From assembly GCA_027854065.1 (NCBI GenBank), contig JAQGEF010000002.1:248001-312000 (forward strand): a stretch of 64,000 nucleotides of DNA, written 5' to 3'. Below, piece after piece: positions 35,829 through 44,214 of this stretch. The notes beneath the pieces are model-generated. The model had not been told where the DNA came from and searched no databases. It saw only the letters and a list, made by a program, of their open reading frames with translations. This stretch comes from Polluticaenibacter yanchengensis. Its GTDB lineage: Bacteria > Bacteroidota > Bacteroidia > Chitinophagales > Chitinophagaceae. Every line of letters starts with the position of its first letter. Positions within the stretch are counted from its first letter, which is position 1. The position numbers were made by a program, and so were the translations under genes.

Positions 35829-36740
35829 ATGTCAGATACTATATTAAATCAAGTACTCGAAGGCCTCATGAGCCGGTACAGAGAGCGCGTGCCGGATGTG
35901 TCCGGCATTGTAAATGCAATGGTAAAAGATGGCCTGATAAATAAAATAGACGATATTGAAAACGATCATATTGCGTTCAGGACCATGGGCGTGCCCCATT
36001 TAGGCATCCAGTCATTCGAAAAAATATTCTTACATTATGGTTATACCAAAAAAGAATACTTCTATTTCGAAGGCAAAAAGCTCGACGCTTACTGGTATGC
36101 ACCACCTACACCAAAACATCCCCGCATCTTCATCAGTGAATTAAAAGTTGAAAAATTATCACCCGAAGCGCAAAAGATCATACACAGTTATACAGACGAA
36201 GTAATAGCAGATCCCGTTGACAGCTTAAACCTGGATGATGCAAAAGCTGTCGATCACTTTTTACACAGTCCCTTATGGCGAACACCAACTGTAGAAGATT
36301 TTAACAGGCTGGCAGAAGAAAGTGAATATGCGGCATGGGTAATATACAATCGCTATTACCTCAATCATTTTACCATTAGTGTGCACAATTTGCCGGAAGG
36401 CTACAATACCGTAGAACTGTTCAATGCGTTTCTGGAAAAACACGGTTTCAAACTCAATAATTCCGGAGGTAAAATTAAAATAAGCCCCGATGGCGGTTTA
36501 TTACAAAGCAGCACTGTTGCTAAAATGATTGATGCCACTTTCGCCAATGGGCAAGTGCAGGCTATTTCCGGATCCTATGTAGAGTTCGCAGAAAGAAAAG
36601 TATTGCCACAGTTTGCCCATTTGCCGGCCAGTGACATTAAAAGAGAGCATCGACGAGACGGTTTTGAAACAGGAAATGCAGATAAGATATTTGAAAGTAC
36701 CTATTCTGAACAGACAAACCGTCAGGATGATGGTATGTAG
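35829..36740 (+). CDS. DUF1338/HglS-like 2-oxoadipate dioxygenase/decarboxylase family protein
   Basis: The 303-aa protein matches the DUF1338 (HglS/YdcJ) family. Characterised HglS is a non-heme iron enzyme that converts 2-oxoadipate to D-2-hydroxyglutarate in lysine catabolism. Candidate iron ligands are H47 (NDHIAFRTMG), H180 or H186 (NHFTISVHNL) and E252 (YVEFAERK); R51, four residues after H47, fits the H70/R74 pair of the Pseudomonas enzyme. The first 60 residues and SYVEFAERK are the best matches. It follows the saccharopine dehydrogenase gene by about 280 bases that hold a repeat A copy. Substrate assignment is inferred from family and neighbour. Confidence 0.85.
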   Translation: MSDTILNQVLEGLMSRYRERVPDVSGIVNAMVKDGLINKIDDIENDHIAFRTMGVPHLGIQSFEKIFLHYGYTKKEYFYFEGKKLDAYWYAPPTPKHPRIFISELKVEKLSPEAQKIIHSYTDEVIADPVDSLNLDDAKAVDHFLHSPLWRTPTVEDFNRLAEESEYAAWVIYNRYYLNHFTISVHNLPEGYNTVELFNAFLEKHGFKLNNSGGKIKISPDGGLLQSSTVAKMIDATFANGQVQAISGSYVEFAERKVLPQFAHLPASDIKREHRRDGFETGNADKIFESTYSEQTNRQDDGM

Positions 36741-36775
36741 ATGATCCATGCTTAAGAATAAGAATATAACCAACT

Positions 36776-36815
36776 AAAAACGGCTGTTAAAAATCAATTT
36801 AACAGCCGTTTTTTA
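36776..36815. terminator. Bidirectional terminator between the HglS-like and cytochrome oxidase genes
   Basis: AAAAACGGCTGTTAAA pairs perfectly with TTTAACAGCCGTTTTT around a six-base loop. It can serve the plus-strand gene ending at 36740 and the minus-strand gene ending at 36840. Confidence 0.92.
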
Positions 36816-36839
36816 TTTAAAAGTCGTTCTTATCTGCTA

Positions 36840-37274
36840 TTAATGTTCCGCATGAATACCAGGACGTCCAAATGCAGGATGTACAGCTTCTACATGCTCA
36901 ACAGTGCCCACATTCGTATTCTTGTTTCTTTTCCAGGCATTACCTTCATAAAGAAAAGCAATAATGAACCAGGTAAACAACAATAAAGGAATTAAAATGG
37001 TTAAACGGAAGTTTTTATTTTCATCACCAAGGTGCATGAACGAACTGGTAATGTAAAAAGCTTTTAATAAAGTAAGACCACCAACCAAGATCTTAATCAT
37101 GAATACCGCACCCGGGCTGCCATGATGTATCTTATAAATAATTAAACCACAAGCTAACTCAATCAAGGTCAGGATAGTCAAATAAATGGTTACTTTTTTC
37201 ACAATTGCATAAAAGTCCTTATCAGATTTATGCTCTACGTATGTTACTTCAGGAGAAGGTAATTGATGTCCCAT
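36840..37274 (-). CDS. Cytochrome c oxidase subunit IV (prokaryotic type)
   Basis: The 144-aa protein has three hydrophobic helices (about 28-46, 56-74 and 90-108) in the arrangement of the small prokaryotic subunit IV of heme-copper oxidases: LIELACGLIIYKI, AFYITSSFMHLGDE and LLLFTWFIIAFLYEGNAW. The His-rich C-terminus (AVHPAFGRPGIHAEH) is unusual in composition. It lies 63 bases downstream of subunit III on the same strand. Subunits I and II are not in the window. Confidence 0.85.
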   Translation of the reverse strand: MGHQLPSPEVTYVEHKSDKDFYAIVKKVTIYLTILTLIELACGLIIYKIHHGSPGAVFMIKILVGGLTLLKAFYITSSFMHLGDENKNFRLTILIPLLLFTWFIIAFLYEGNAWKRNKNTNVGTVEHVEAVHPAFGRPGIHAEH

Positions 37275-37337
37275 GAAATGATATGAAATATTTTTATTAA
37301 ATAATAATTTTAAACTAAATCGCTGGTACAGGTTCTT

Positions 37338-38216
37338 TTAGATAAGGTAGAAACATAAGAATACAAATACCCAAACTAAATCCACAAAGTGCCAGTACAA
37401 ACCTGCTTTCTCAATCATTTCATAATGACCACGTTGTTCGAAATGACCTAAACGGGTTTTTATAAACATGATAATATTGATAACCAAGCCACTGAATACG
37501 TGGAAACCGTGGAAACCGGTAATACCGAAGAACAGGCCGCCAAATAAAGATGGCCCAACATGGTTTACATGCAAACCGGCAGTATTTTTTACAGTATTAA
37601 TTAAGTCAGCATGACTCATTGCTGCAACATCCAGGTTCTGGTGTGTTTCATGAGCAATAAGATTAACCATACTTACTAATTGTTCGTGGGAACTTAATTG
37701 TAACGCAGCAGCAATTGCTTCAGGAGTTGCAGTAGGACCATAAGGATTACCGGTCGTCGTCGTCGTAATCAGACCTAAAGAACCGTCATTCAATAAAGTA
37801 ATATATTCACCTGTAAGCATGTGCGTCCACTCCCAGGCCTGACAACCTAAGAAAGCAGCACCGCCTAAAATGGTCAGCAATAAATATTTCTCAACGCCTT
37901 TTTTATCCATTTTATGTCCTGCGTGTACAGCCAAAACCATTGTAACAGAACTGATAATAAGAATAAAAGTCATTAAACTTACAAATGCTAATGGTAGATT
38001 AGCATGCCCCATAAAAGGAAAAGCGTTAAAAACATAGTTCGGATCAGGCCAAAAATTAGAGCTGAATCTGATAGTACCATAACTAATAAGGAAAGCACCG
38101 AATGTGAATGCGTCACTCATTAAAAAGTACCACATCATTGCCTTTCCATAACTCATGTTAAACGGGCTTCTTCCGCCTGCCCACCATTTTACATCTGACT
38201 GTATTGCTTGTGCCAT
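37338..38216 (-). CDS. Cytochrome c oxidase subunit III
   Basis: This 292-aa inner-membrane protein has about six to seven helices. Family landmarks: WWAGGRSPFNMSYGKAMMWYFLMSDAFTFGAFLISYG at the start, GCQAWEWTHML in the middle, GITGFHGFHVFSGL and the C-terminal GLYWHFVDLVWVFVFLCFYL with the conserved W-H-F. A loop of about 70 residues between EYITLL and GLHVNH, rich in Thr and Ala, is longer than in classical subunit III. It is encoded with subunit IV; the main catalytic subunits must lie elsewhere. Confidence 0.95.
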   Translation of the reverse strand: MAQAIQSDVKWWAGGRSPFNMSYGKAMMWYFLMSDAFTFGAFLISYGTIRFSSNFWPDPNYVFNAFPFMGHANLPLAFVSLMTFILIISSVTMVLAVHAGHKMDKKGVEKYLLLTILGGAAFLGCQAWEWTHMLTGEYITLLNDGSLGLITTTTTGNPYGPTATPEAIAAALQLSSHEQLVSMVNLIAHETHQNLDVAAMSHADLINTVKNTAGLHVNHVGPSLFGGLFFGITGFHGFHVFSGLVINIIMFIKTRLGHFEQRGHYEMIEKAGLYWHFVDLVWVFVFLCFYLI

Positions 38217-38251
38217 AATAAAATATATAATCTATAGCTTATCTAGTTCCG

Positions 38252-38259
38252 CAAAAATA
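38252..38259 (-). promoter_or_regulatory. -7 box of the cytochrome oxidase III-IV unit
   Basis: TATTTTTG on the minus strand, 35 bases before the ATG at 38216. It implies transcription separate from any subunit I/II operon. Confidence 0.4.
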
Positions 38260-38365
38260 GGTTATCCGAGCTATAAAAGTCATAGAAAAGTAAAAAAAAC
38301 TTTTGCAAACCTTAATCAGCACTGATAACCTATTCCTAAAATAGCATCAAACTATTGATTTTCAA

Positions 38366-38707
38366 CTACACAGCAAAGCTTTCTCCGCAACTGCAGGTAC
38401 GGGAAGCATTAGGATTGTTGAAATGAAAGCCCTTTCCGTCCAACCCGTCAGAAAACTCAAGTTCTGTATTAACAAGGTATAAAAAACTCTTCAGATCGCA
38501 CACGATTTTCATGCCTTTATCCTCGAAAACCTGGTCTTTTGGCTGCTGGGTATTATCAAAATCCATTTTATAACTCAGGCCGCTGCAGCCACCGCTGGTT
38601 ACCCCAACCCTTAAAAAATAACCGTCATTTACAGATTTTCCCTGTTCTTCCATTAAAGTTAAAACTTTCGTTTTAGCTTTTTCAGATATAGTGATAGCGT
38701 TATCCAT
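38366..38707 (-). CDS. Iron-sulfur cluster assembly A-type carrier (HesB/IscA/SufA family), second paralogue
   Basis: The 113-aa protein has C41 in GGCSGLSYKMDF, and C105 and C107 in TCSCGESF, the three ligands of A-type carriers. It differs from the 30144 paralogue in the segment before the first Cys and carries CSCG in place of CGCG. Both probably hand clusters to target enzymes; specialisation between them is unknown. A promoter box lies 18 bases upstream. Confidence 0.93.
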   Translation of the reverse strand: MDNAITISEKAKTKVLTLMEEQGKSVNDGYFLRVGVTSGGCSGLSYKMDFDNTQQPKDQVFEDKGMKIVCDLKSFLYLVNTELEFSDGLDGKGFHFNNPNASRTCSCGESFAV

Positions 38708-38724
38708 TATTTATCATTTATAAG

Positions 38725-38732
38725 CAAATTTA
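38725..38732 (-). promoter_or_regulatory. -7 box of the second A-type carrier gene
   Basis: TAAATTTG on the minus strand. The box and spacing to the ATG are nearly the same as those of the first paralogue (30508-30515). Confidence 0.45.
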
Positions 38733-38918
38733 CTAAAACTCCACATTGAAAATTGCTAATTGACTTTAACAGTTGATTTTTCAAGATGCCCGTTTAAGCA
38801 ATATGATGGTTATTGATGGGCGTGTCAGGCAAGGTAGATTCCTGCAACACGTCGCCAATGCTTTATTCAACGTCTGTTTTATCGTACATTCGCAGCTTTA
38901 AATTCATTATTTTCTTAT

Positions 38919-39413
38919 ATGAGCCAGAAAGTATCATTTTCAACAAAATTAGATCAGAACACTTTTAGTAAAGGAAATTTAGCAATATTGTATAGTAAGC
39001 CCACCATTTTAGTCACCACTTTTGTTTTTGGAGCTTACTTCCTGTTTGCGGTGGTTACTGCTATAACCGGTAATACACAAAATTTATTACTGGCCATTCC
39101 CGCATTAATATTCGGTGGTATTATGCCCTACGTAATCTCTAAAAATGCCAGGAAAGCATTTTCCCATAATCCCCGCTTAGCAGAAAATATTGTCTATACT
39201 TTCGAAAATAATAAACTCGTACTTAAAGGCGAGTCTTTTAATAATGAAGTTACACTGGATAAAGTCTTTAAAGTGAGCAAAACCAAAAATTACATTTTAG
39301 TCTGGCATTCCAGGTTTGTTGCCAATATTATTCCTTTGAAAAATACCAGCCCTGCTGATATTGTGACCCTGAGATCGATATTGAACGACAGTAAAGTAAA
39401 AAATAACTTATAA
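38919..39413 (+). CDS. YcxB-like membrane protein
   Basis: The 164-aa protein has an N-terminal strand region, two adjacent hydrophobic helices (about 31-49 and 55-71), and a C-terminal soluble region with FENNKLVLKGESFNNEVTLDKVFKVSKTKNYILVWHS and IIPLKN. This layout and the YILVW..R....IPL pattern match the YcxB family of unknown function, found as an inner-membrane protein with a cytoplasmic PH-like domain. It is a single-gene unit. Confidence 0.7.
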   Translation: MSQKVSFSTKLDQNTFSKGNLAILYSKPTILVTTFVFGAYFLFAVVTAITGNTQNLLLAIPALIFGGIMPYVISKNARKAFSHNPRLAENIVYTFENNKLVLKGESFNNEVTLDKVFKVSKTKNYILVWHSRFVANIIPLKNTSPADIVTLRSILNDSKVKNNL

Positions 39414-39560
39414 GGCATTTAATATTTTTTGCAAATAATAAACATTCTGTTTAAGGCTACTATTTTTATTTTCATTTATCTTTCAATCCTGAATAAAACA
39501 GTATAATACCAGTATTACAACCGGGTTCCAGGATGCCGATTGTAAATAAACAGACTGCCA

Positions 39561-40337
39561 ATGAGATATTTTTTAGTGATCATCATATATCTTTTTACTG
39601 GCCCTGGTGCTTTTGCTCAGCAAAAGACATGGCAGCTGCATGGTACTGTATATGATGTAACAAAAAGATATCCTATGGAATATGTTACAGTAATGACTAC
39701 CAGCGGGCGTGGTACAATGTCAGATTCCTTAGGTAAATATTCCATAACAGTAATGGAAGGAGATTCTGTGTACTTTTCTTTTCAGAATAAGCAGACAGGC
39801 AAATATCCTGTGGCAAAAATGGAAGATCCTACCCAGTTTAATATGAGCCTGCATATACAATTATATACTTACTTACCGGATGTGGAAGTGCGTGCACAAA
39901 ACTACAGGAGAGACTCCATCGCCAACAGAAGGATGTACGACAAGTATTTTGCCTATTCAAAGCCGAACCCGCTTAAGAGTATTAATATAGGCCCGACAGG
40001 GGTGGGGATGGACCCGAACGAAATTATTAATATGTTCCGTTTCCGGCGTAACAGGCAACTGGCAAGTTTACAGCGGCGCTTAATACAGGAAGAACAGGAT
40101 AAATTTATCGATCACCGTTTCACAAAAGCATTGGTAAAAAAACTCACCAATATGAAAGACAATGAAGAGTTGGATGCTTTTATGAAGAAATACAGGCCAC
40201 CTGCAGATTTTTTAGAAATGGCTAACGACCTGGAATTGGGGTATTATATACAACAATGTTACAGGAAACAGATGGGGCTATTGCCAAGTGGAGTATTATT
40301 ATACCAGATGGGGGCAGATAGCCTTTATATAAAATAA
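39561..40337 (+). CDS. Exported protein with CarboxypepD_reg-like domain
   Basis: A signal peptide (1-19, ending AFAQ) is followed by a CarboxypepD_reg-like beta-sandwich (about 25-110: LHGTVYDVTKRYPMEYVTVMTTSGRGTMSDSLGKYSI). The remaining 145 residues are highly charged and mostly helical (RRDSIANRRMYDKYFAYSKPNP, RFRRNRQLASLQRRLIQEEQDKFIDHRFT) and end with a short segment ALLYQMGADSLY-like. Similar small proteins are common in this phylum. Location is periplasm or outer membrane; function unknown. Confidence 0.78.
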   Translation: MRYFLVIIIYLFTGPGAFAQQKTWQLHGTVYDVTKRYPMEYVTVMTTSGRGTMSDSLGKYSITVMEGDSVYFSFQNKQTGKYPVAKMEDPTQFNMSLHIQLYTYLPDVEVRAQNYRRDSIANRRMYDKYFAYSKPNPLKSINIGPTGVGMDPNEIINMFRFRRNRQLASLQRRLIQEEQDKFIDHRFTKALVKKLTNMKDNEELDAFMKKYRPPADFLEMANDLELGYYIQQCYRKQMGLLPSGVLLYQMGADSLYIK

Positions 40338-40450
40338 GTGTATATATATTATTGTATACAAATAAAGCAGCAAAATAAATAGTTCCGCTATTGAATGTTG
40401 CTTTATTCATTTGTAAATGATATTGTACAAGCAAAAAAGTTGGCTCCGGC

Positions 40451-40640
40451 AGTGTTCCCGGGTGAGGGATAGTAGCAAAGTACCCCCGGCGGCATTAACC
40501 GGTAATAAATAGCGAAGCTAAGAAAAAAGTATTGCCGCCGGGAGTACTGCGGATAGCCCGGCCCTTTGCCCGGCTACCGGACAAAACATTTCTTTTTTAG
40601 TACCTGTTTGATTATGAACAGCGGCAAAAGGGACACCCCC
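40451..40640 (-). repeat. Dispersed repeat family B, copy 2
   Basis: Read on the minus strand it starts GGGGGTGTCCCTTTTGCC at 40640, contains GGGCCGGGCTATCCGCAGTA and GGCGGCAATACTT, and ends ATCCCTCACCCGG near 40451. It matches copy 1 at 52655-52847 over most of its length. Internal pairs (CCGGCGGC facing GCCGCCGG) give a long hairpin. It lies in the gap before secA, antisense to secA. No gene is seen in the rest of 40338-40823. Confidence 0.75.
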
Positions 40641-40686
40641 AATAAAAAAATATTAATTATACCCTGCAAAAGGTAGAATATATAAG

Positions 40687-40735
40687 AAATAGCCAAATTT
40701 ACCTTAGGTTTGCAAACCTGACAATTTGGCTATTT
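40687..40735 (+). promoter_or_regulatory. Long hairpin upstream of secA
   Basis: AAATAGCCAAATT (40687-40699) pairs with AATTTGGCTATTT (40723-40735), and a nested palindrome AGGTTTGCAAACCT sits between the arms. It looks like a terminator for transcripts entering from upstream or an operator; the secA -33 element falls in its right arm. Confidence 0.6.
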
Positions 40736-40757
40736 TTAAATTGTCGTATTATATTTG
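40725..40757 (+). promoter_or_regulatory. Promoter of secA
   Basis: TTTG (40725-40728), 21 bases, TATATTTG (40750-40757). The ATG is at 40824, leaving a leader of about 60 bases. Confidence 0.5.
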
Positions 40758-40823
40758 AAGAGATAAGCGTGTAAAAAGTATCTAAAATATAGCAGGTACA
40801 CTGCTTACGAAATAAATTATTAT

Positions 40824-43800
40824 ATGTTCGGATTTTTATCGAAGCTGCTTGGCGGCAATAAAAGTGAAAAGGATGTAAAGAAAATACAACCTTACGTTAC
40901 TCAGATTAATCAATATTTTCAGCAATATTCCAGTCTTACCAACGATGAATTGCGTCATAAAACTGTAGAGTTCAGAGCACGTATAAACGAGCATGTACAA
41001 GGCATTGAGCAAACCATAGCTGATAAAAGAGCTTCCGCAGAAGCATTGTCAGCCGAACAACTGTTTGAAAAAGATTCTATTTACCAGGAAGTTGATAAAT
41101 TAATTAAAGAAAAGGACAAGCAAATAGAAGATATTTTACTTCAGATTTTGCCGGAAGCTTTTGCAACTATTAAAGAAGCATCACGCCGTTTAAGCCAGAA
41201 TGAAACATTAGAAAGTACTGCCACGGACCTGGATAGACAATTAGTCGCAGCGGGCCGCCAGAACTTATCAATTAACGGCGACAAAGTGACACATAGCAAT
41301 TCATGGGTGGCTGCCGGTAACCTGGTAAAATGGAACATGGTCCATTATGACGTTCAGTTAATAGGTGGTACCGTATTGCACCAGGGTAAAATAGCCGAAA
41401 TGGCTACGGGTGAAGGTAAAACTTTAGTATCTACCTTACCGGCTTACTTAAATGCGTTGCCGGGTTTAGGGGTACACATTGTAACCGTGAACGACTACCT
41501 TGCCAAACGTGACAGCGAATGGAACGGTCCTTTGTTTGAATTCTTAGGTTTAACAGTAGATTGTATTGATAAACACCAGCCAAACAGCGAACGCAGAAGA
41601 CAGGCGTATCTCGCTGATATTACTTATGGTACCAATAACGAATTCGGTTTCGATTATTTAAGAGATAACATGGTGCATTCACCAAAAGAAATGGTACAGC
41701 GCAAACACCACTTTGCCATGGTGGATGAGGTGGATAGCGTTTTAATTGATGATGCACGTACACCATTAATTATCAGCGGACCGGTTCCAAAAGGAGATGA
41801 ACAATTCTACCATATCTTAAAACCACGCGTGGAGCAGCTTTTTGAGGCACAACGCCGGGTGACCAACCAATTCCTGATTGAAGCCAAAAAGAAAATAGCA
41901 GATGGCAACGACGACCCTAAAGATGGTGGTTTAGCCTTAATGCGTGCATGGCGCGGTTTGCCTAAAAACTCCGCTTTAATTAAGTTCTTAAGTGAGCCGG
42001 GTATCAGGGTAAAATTGCAGAAATCTGAAAGCTATTACTTAGCAGATCAGCAAAAGGAAATGCGTAAAGTAGACGCCGAGCTTTATTTCCATATAGATGA
42101 GAAAAACAATCAGGTAGATTTAACCGATAAAGGTTTGCAAGCCATTACCAAAAGCGGTGAAGACCCTGATTTCTTTGTATTACCGGATATCAGTGTAAAA
42201 CTGGCTGAAATTGAAAAACATCCTGAATTATCAGCAGACGAAAAATTACAGCATAAAGAAGCGTTATTAAACGATTACAGTTTAAAAGCAGACCGTATTC
42301 ATACGGTACAGCAATTACTGAAAGCTTACACATTATTTGAAAAAGATGTGGAGTATGTAGTAATTGATGGCGAGGTGAAAATTGTAGATGAGCAAACAGG
42401 CCGTATAATGGATGGCCGTCGTTACAGCGACGGTTTGCACCAGGCTATAGAGGCGAAGGAAAATGTAAAGATTGAAGCGGCTACGCAAACCTATGCTACC
42501 ATTACCCTTCAAAACTATTTCCGCATGTACCACAAGCTTTGTGGTATGACCGGTACAGCAGAAACTGAAGCAGCAGAATTCTGGAACATTTATAAATTGG
42601 ATGTCGTTTCTATTCCTACCAATATTGCCGTTTCCCGTAAGGATAATGAAGACCTTGTGTACAAAACCAAGCGTGAAAAATATGCGGCGGTAATAGAAGA
42701 AGTTGAAAGATTACGCAATGCCGGCCGCCCGGTACTGGTAGGTACTACAGATGTAATGGTGAGTGAATTATTGCACCGGATGCTGGATGGTAAAAAAATA
42801 CCGCATAAAGTATTGAATGCGAAATTACATGCCCAGGAGGCCCAGGTAGTAGCAGAAGCCGGTTTACCGGGTGCTGTTACCATTGCCACCAACATGGCAG
42901 GTCGTGGTACCGATATTAAACTTGGTGCCGGTGTAAAAGAGTCCGGCGGTTTAGCCATTATTGGTACAGAACGTCATGACAGCCGCCGTGTAGACCGCCA
43001 GTTACGTGGTCGTGCCGGTCGCCAGGGTGATCCGGGATCTTCCCAGTTCTTCGTAAGCCTGGAAGATGATCTGATGCGCATGTTTGGTAGCGAACGTATT
43101 GCCAGCTTAATGGACCGTATGGGCTATAAAGAAGGCGAAGTGATCCAGCACAGCATGATCACCAAAAGCATCGAACGCGCACAAAAGAAAGTAGAAGAAA
43201 ATAACTTCGGCATCCGTAAGCGTTTGCTGGAATACGATGATGTAATGAACAAGCAACGTACGGTGGTATATACACGCCGCAGGAATGCGTTGTTCGGTGA
43301 ACGTTTAAGTCTGGATATCGATAATGCTTTCTACAATGTAGCGGCAGATAGCGTTGGTAATTTTAAAGAGCAAAACGATTATGACGGTTTCGAAATGGCA
43401 AGTATTGTAAACCTTGCTATAGAACCGGGCATTGCCAAAGATGAATTTTCAAAAGGCAATGAAAAAGAACTGGCACAAAAATTATACGATAATGCTATTA
43501 CTAATTATAACCGTAAAAAGGCAGAAGTGGCTGAACAGGCGTTACCGGTTTTCCAGAATATCCGCGCATCACAGCCTGCACACATTGAGAACGTAGTAGT
43601 TCCATTTACCGATGGTAAAAAACACATGCAGGTGGTTACAAACCTGGATGCAACGATTGCTTCAGGTGGTCGTGAACTGTTGAATACAATGGAACGCAAC
43701 ATTACTCTGGCATTAATAGACGATAGCTGGAAAGAGCATTTACGTTCTATGGATGACTTAAAACAAAGTGTACAAACTGCCAGCTATGAGCAGAAAGATC

Positions 43801-44135
43801 CATTGGTAATTTATAAAATTGAAGCCTATAACCTATACAAACGCATGGAAGGTGAGGTGAACAAAAATATTGTACAGTTCTTATCTCATGCACATATTTT
43901 TGAACAGGATGACGCACCTCAGATGCCACCACCGCCACCTCCCATTGATTTGAGTAAATTACAGGAGCAAAAAGTAGAGCTGGATAGCCGTGGAAACATA
44001 GAAGAAGCGGAAGTGGTAGAAGAAGTACAGGTAAAACAACAACCTGTAAGCGTAGAAGATTTACCAGGCAGAAATGAGCCTTGCCCATGTGGTAGCGGCA
44101 AAAAATACAAACAGTGCCATGGTAAAAATGACTAA
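40824..44135 (+). CDS. secA: Preprotein translocase ATPase SecA
   Basis: SecA drives protein export through SecYEG. At 1103 aa it is about 200 residues longer than the E. coli protein, typical of Bacteroidota. Walker A is ATGEGKT at 194-200, the DEVDSVLIDDARTPLIISGP block follows, NBD2 has TNMAGRGTDIKLG and ERHDSRRVDRQLRGRAGRQGDPGSS, and the C-terminus carries the zinc-binding SEC-C motif CPCGSGKKYKQCHG. The extra length lies mainly between the preprotein cross-linking region and NBD2 (residues about 340-470). It is a single-gene unit with a promoter and a nested hairpin upstream. Confidence 0.98.
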   Translation: MFGFLSKLLGGNKSEKDVKKIQPYVTQINQYFQQYSSLTNDELRHKTVEFRARINEHVQGIEQTIADKRASAEALSAEQLFEKDSIYQEVDKLIKEKDKQIEDILLQILPEAFATIKEASRRLSQNETLESTATDLDRQLVAAGRQNLSINGDKVTHSNSWVAAGNLVKWNMVHYDVQLIGGTVLHQGKIAEMATGEGKTLVSTLPAYLNALPGLGVHIVTVNDYLAKRDSEWNGPLFEFLGLTVDCIDKHQPNSERRRQAYLADITYGTNNEFGFDYLRDNMVHSPKEMVQRKHHFAMVDEVDSVLIDDARTPLIISGPVPKGDEQFYHILKPRVEQLFEAQRRVTNQFLIEAKKKIADGNDDPKDGGLALMRAWRGLPKNSALIKFLSEPGIRVKLQKSESYYLADQQKEMRKVDAELYFHIDEKNNQVDLTDKGLQAITKSGEDPDFFVLPDISVKLAEIEKHPELSADEKLQHKEALLNDYSLKADRIHTVQQLLKAYTLFEKDVEYVVIDGEVKIVDEQTGRIMDGRRYSDGLHQAIEAKENVKIEAATQTYATITLQNYFRMYHKLCGMTGTAETEAAEFWNIYKLDVVSIPTNIAVSRKDNEDLVYKTKREKYAAVIEEVERLRNAGRPVLVGTTDVMVSELLHRMLDGKKIPHKVLNAKLHAQEAQVVAEAGLPGAVTIATNMAGRGTDIKLGAGVKESGGLAIIGTERHDSRRVDRQLRGRAGRQGDPGSSQFFVSLEDDLMRMFGSERIASLMDRMGYKEGEVIQHSMITKSIERAQKKVEENNFGIRKRLLEYDDVMNKQRTVVYTRRRNALFGERLSLDIDNAFYNVAADSVGNFKEQNDYDGFEMASIVNLAIEPGIAKDEFSKGNEKELAQKLYDNAITNYNRKKAEVAEQALPVFQNIRASQPAHIENVVVPFTDGKKHMQVVTNLDATIASGGRELLNTMERNITLALIDDSWKEHLRSMDDLKQSVQTASYEQKDPLVIYKIEAYNLYKRMEGEVNKNIVQFLSHAHIFEQDDAPQMPPPPPPIDLSKLQEQKVELDSRGNIEEAEVVEEVQVKQQPVSVEDLPGRNEPCPCGSGKKYKQCHGKND

Positions 44136-44158
44136 GATGTTTGTTAGCTAAACATAAC

Positions 44159-44193
44159 TAAGAGGGTAGCATTAATTTGTTATCCTCTTTTTT
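44159..44193 (+). terminator. Terminator of secA
   Basis: AAGAGGGTA (44159-44167) pairs with TATCCTCTT (44180-44188), followed by a T run. The stem holds one G-T pair. Confidence 0.7.
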
Positions 44194-44214
44194 ATTGATG
44201 GCACAATATCAAAA

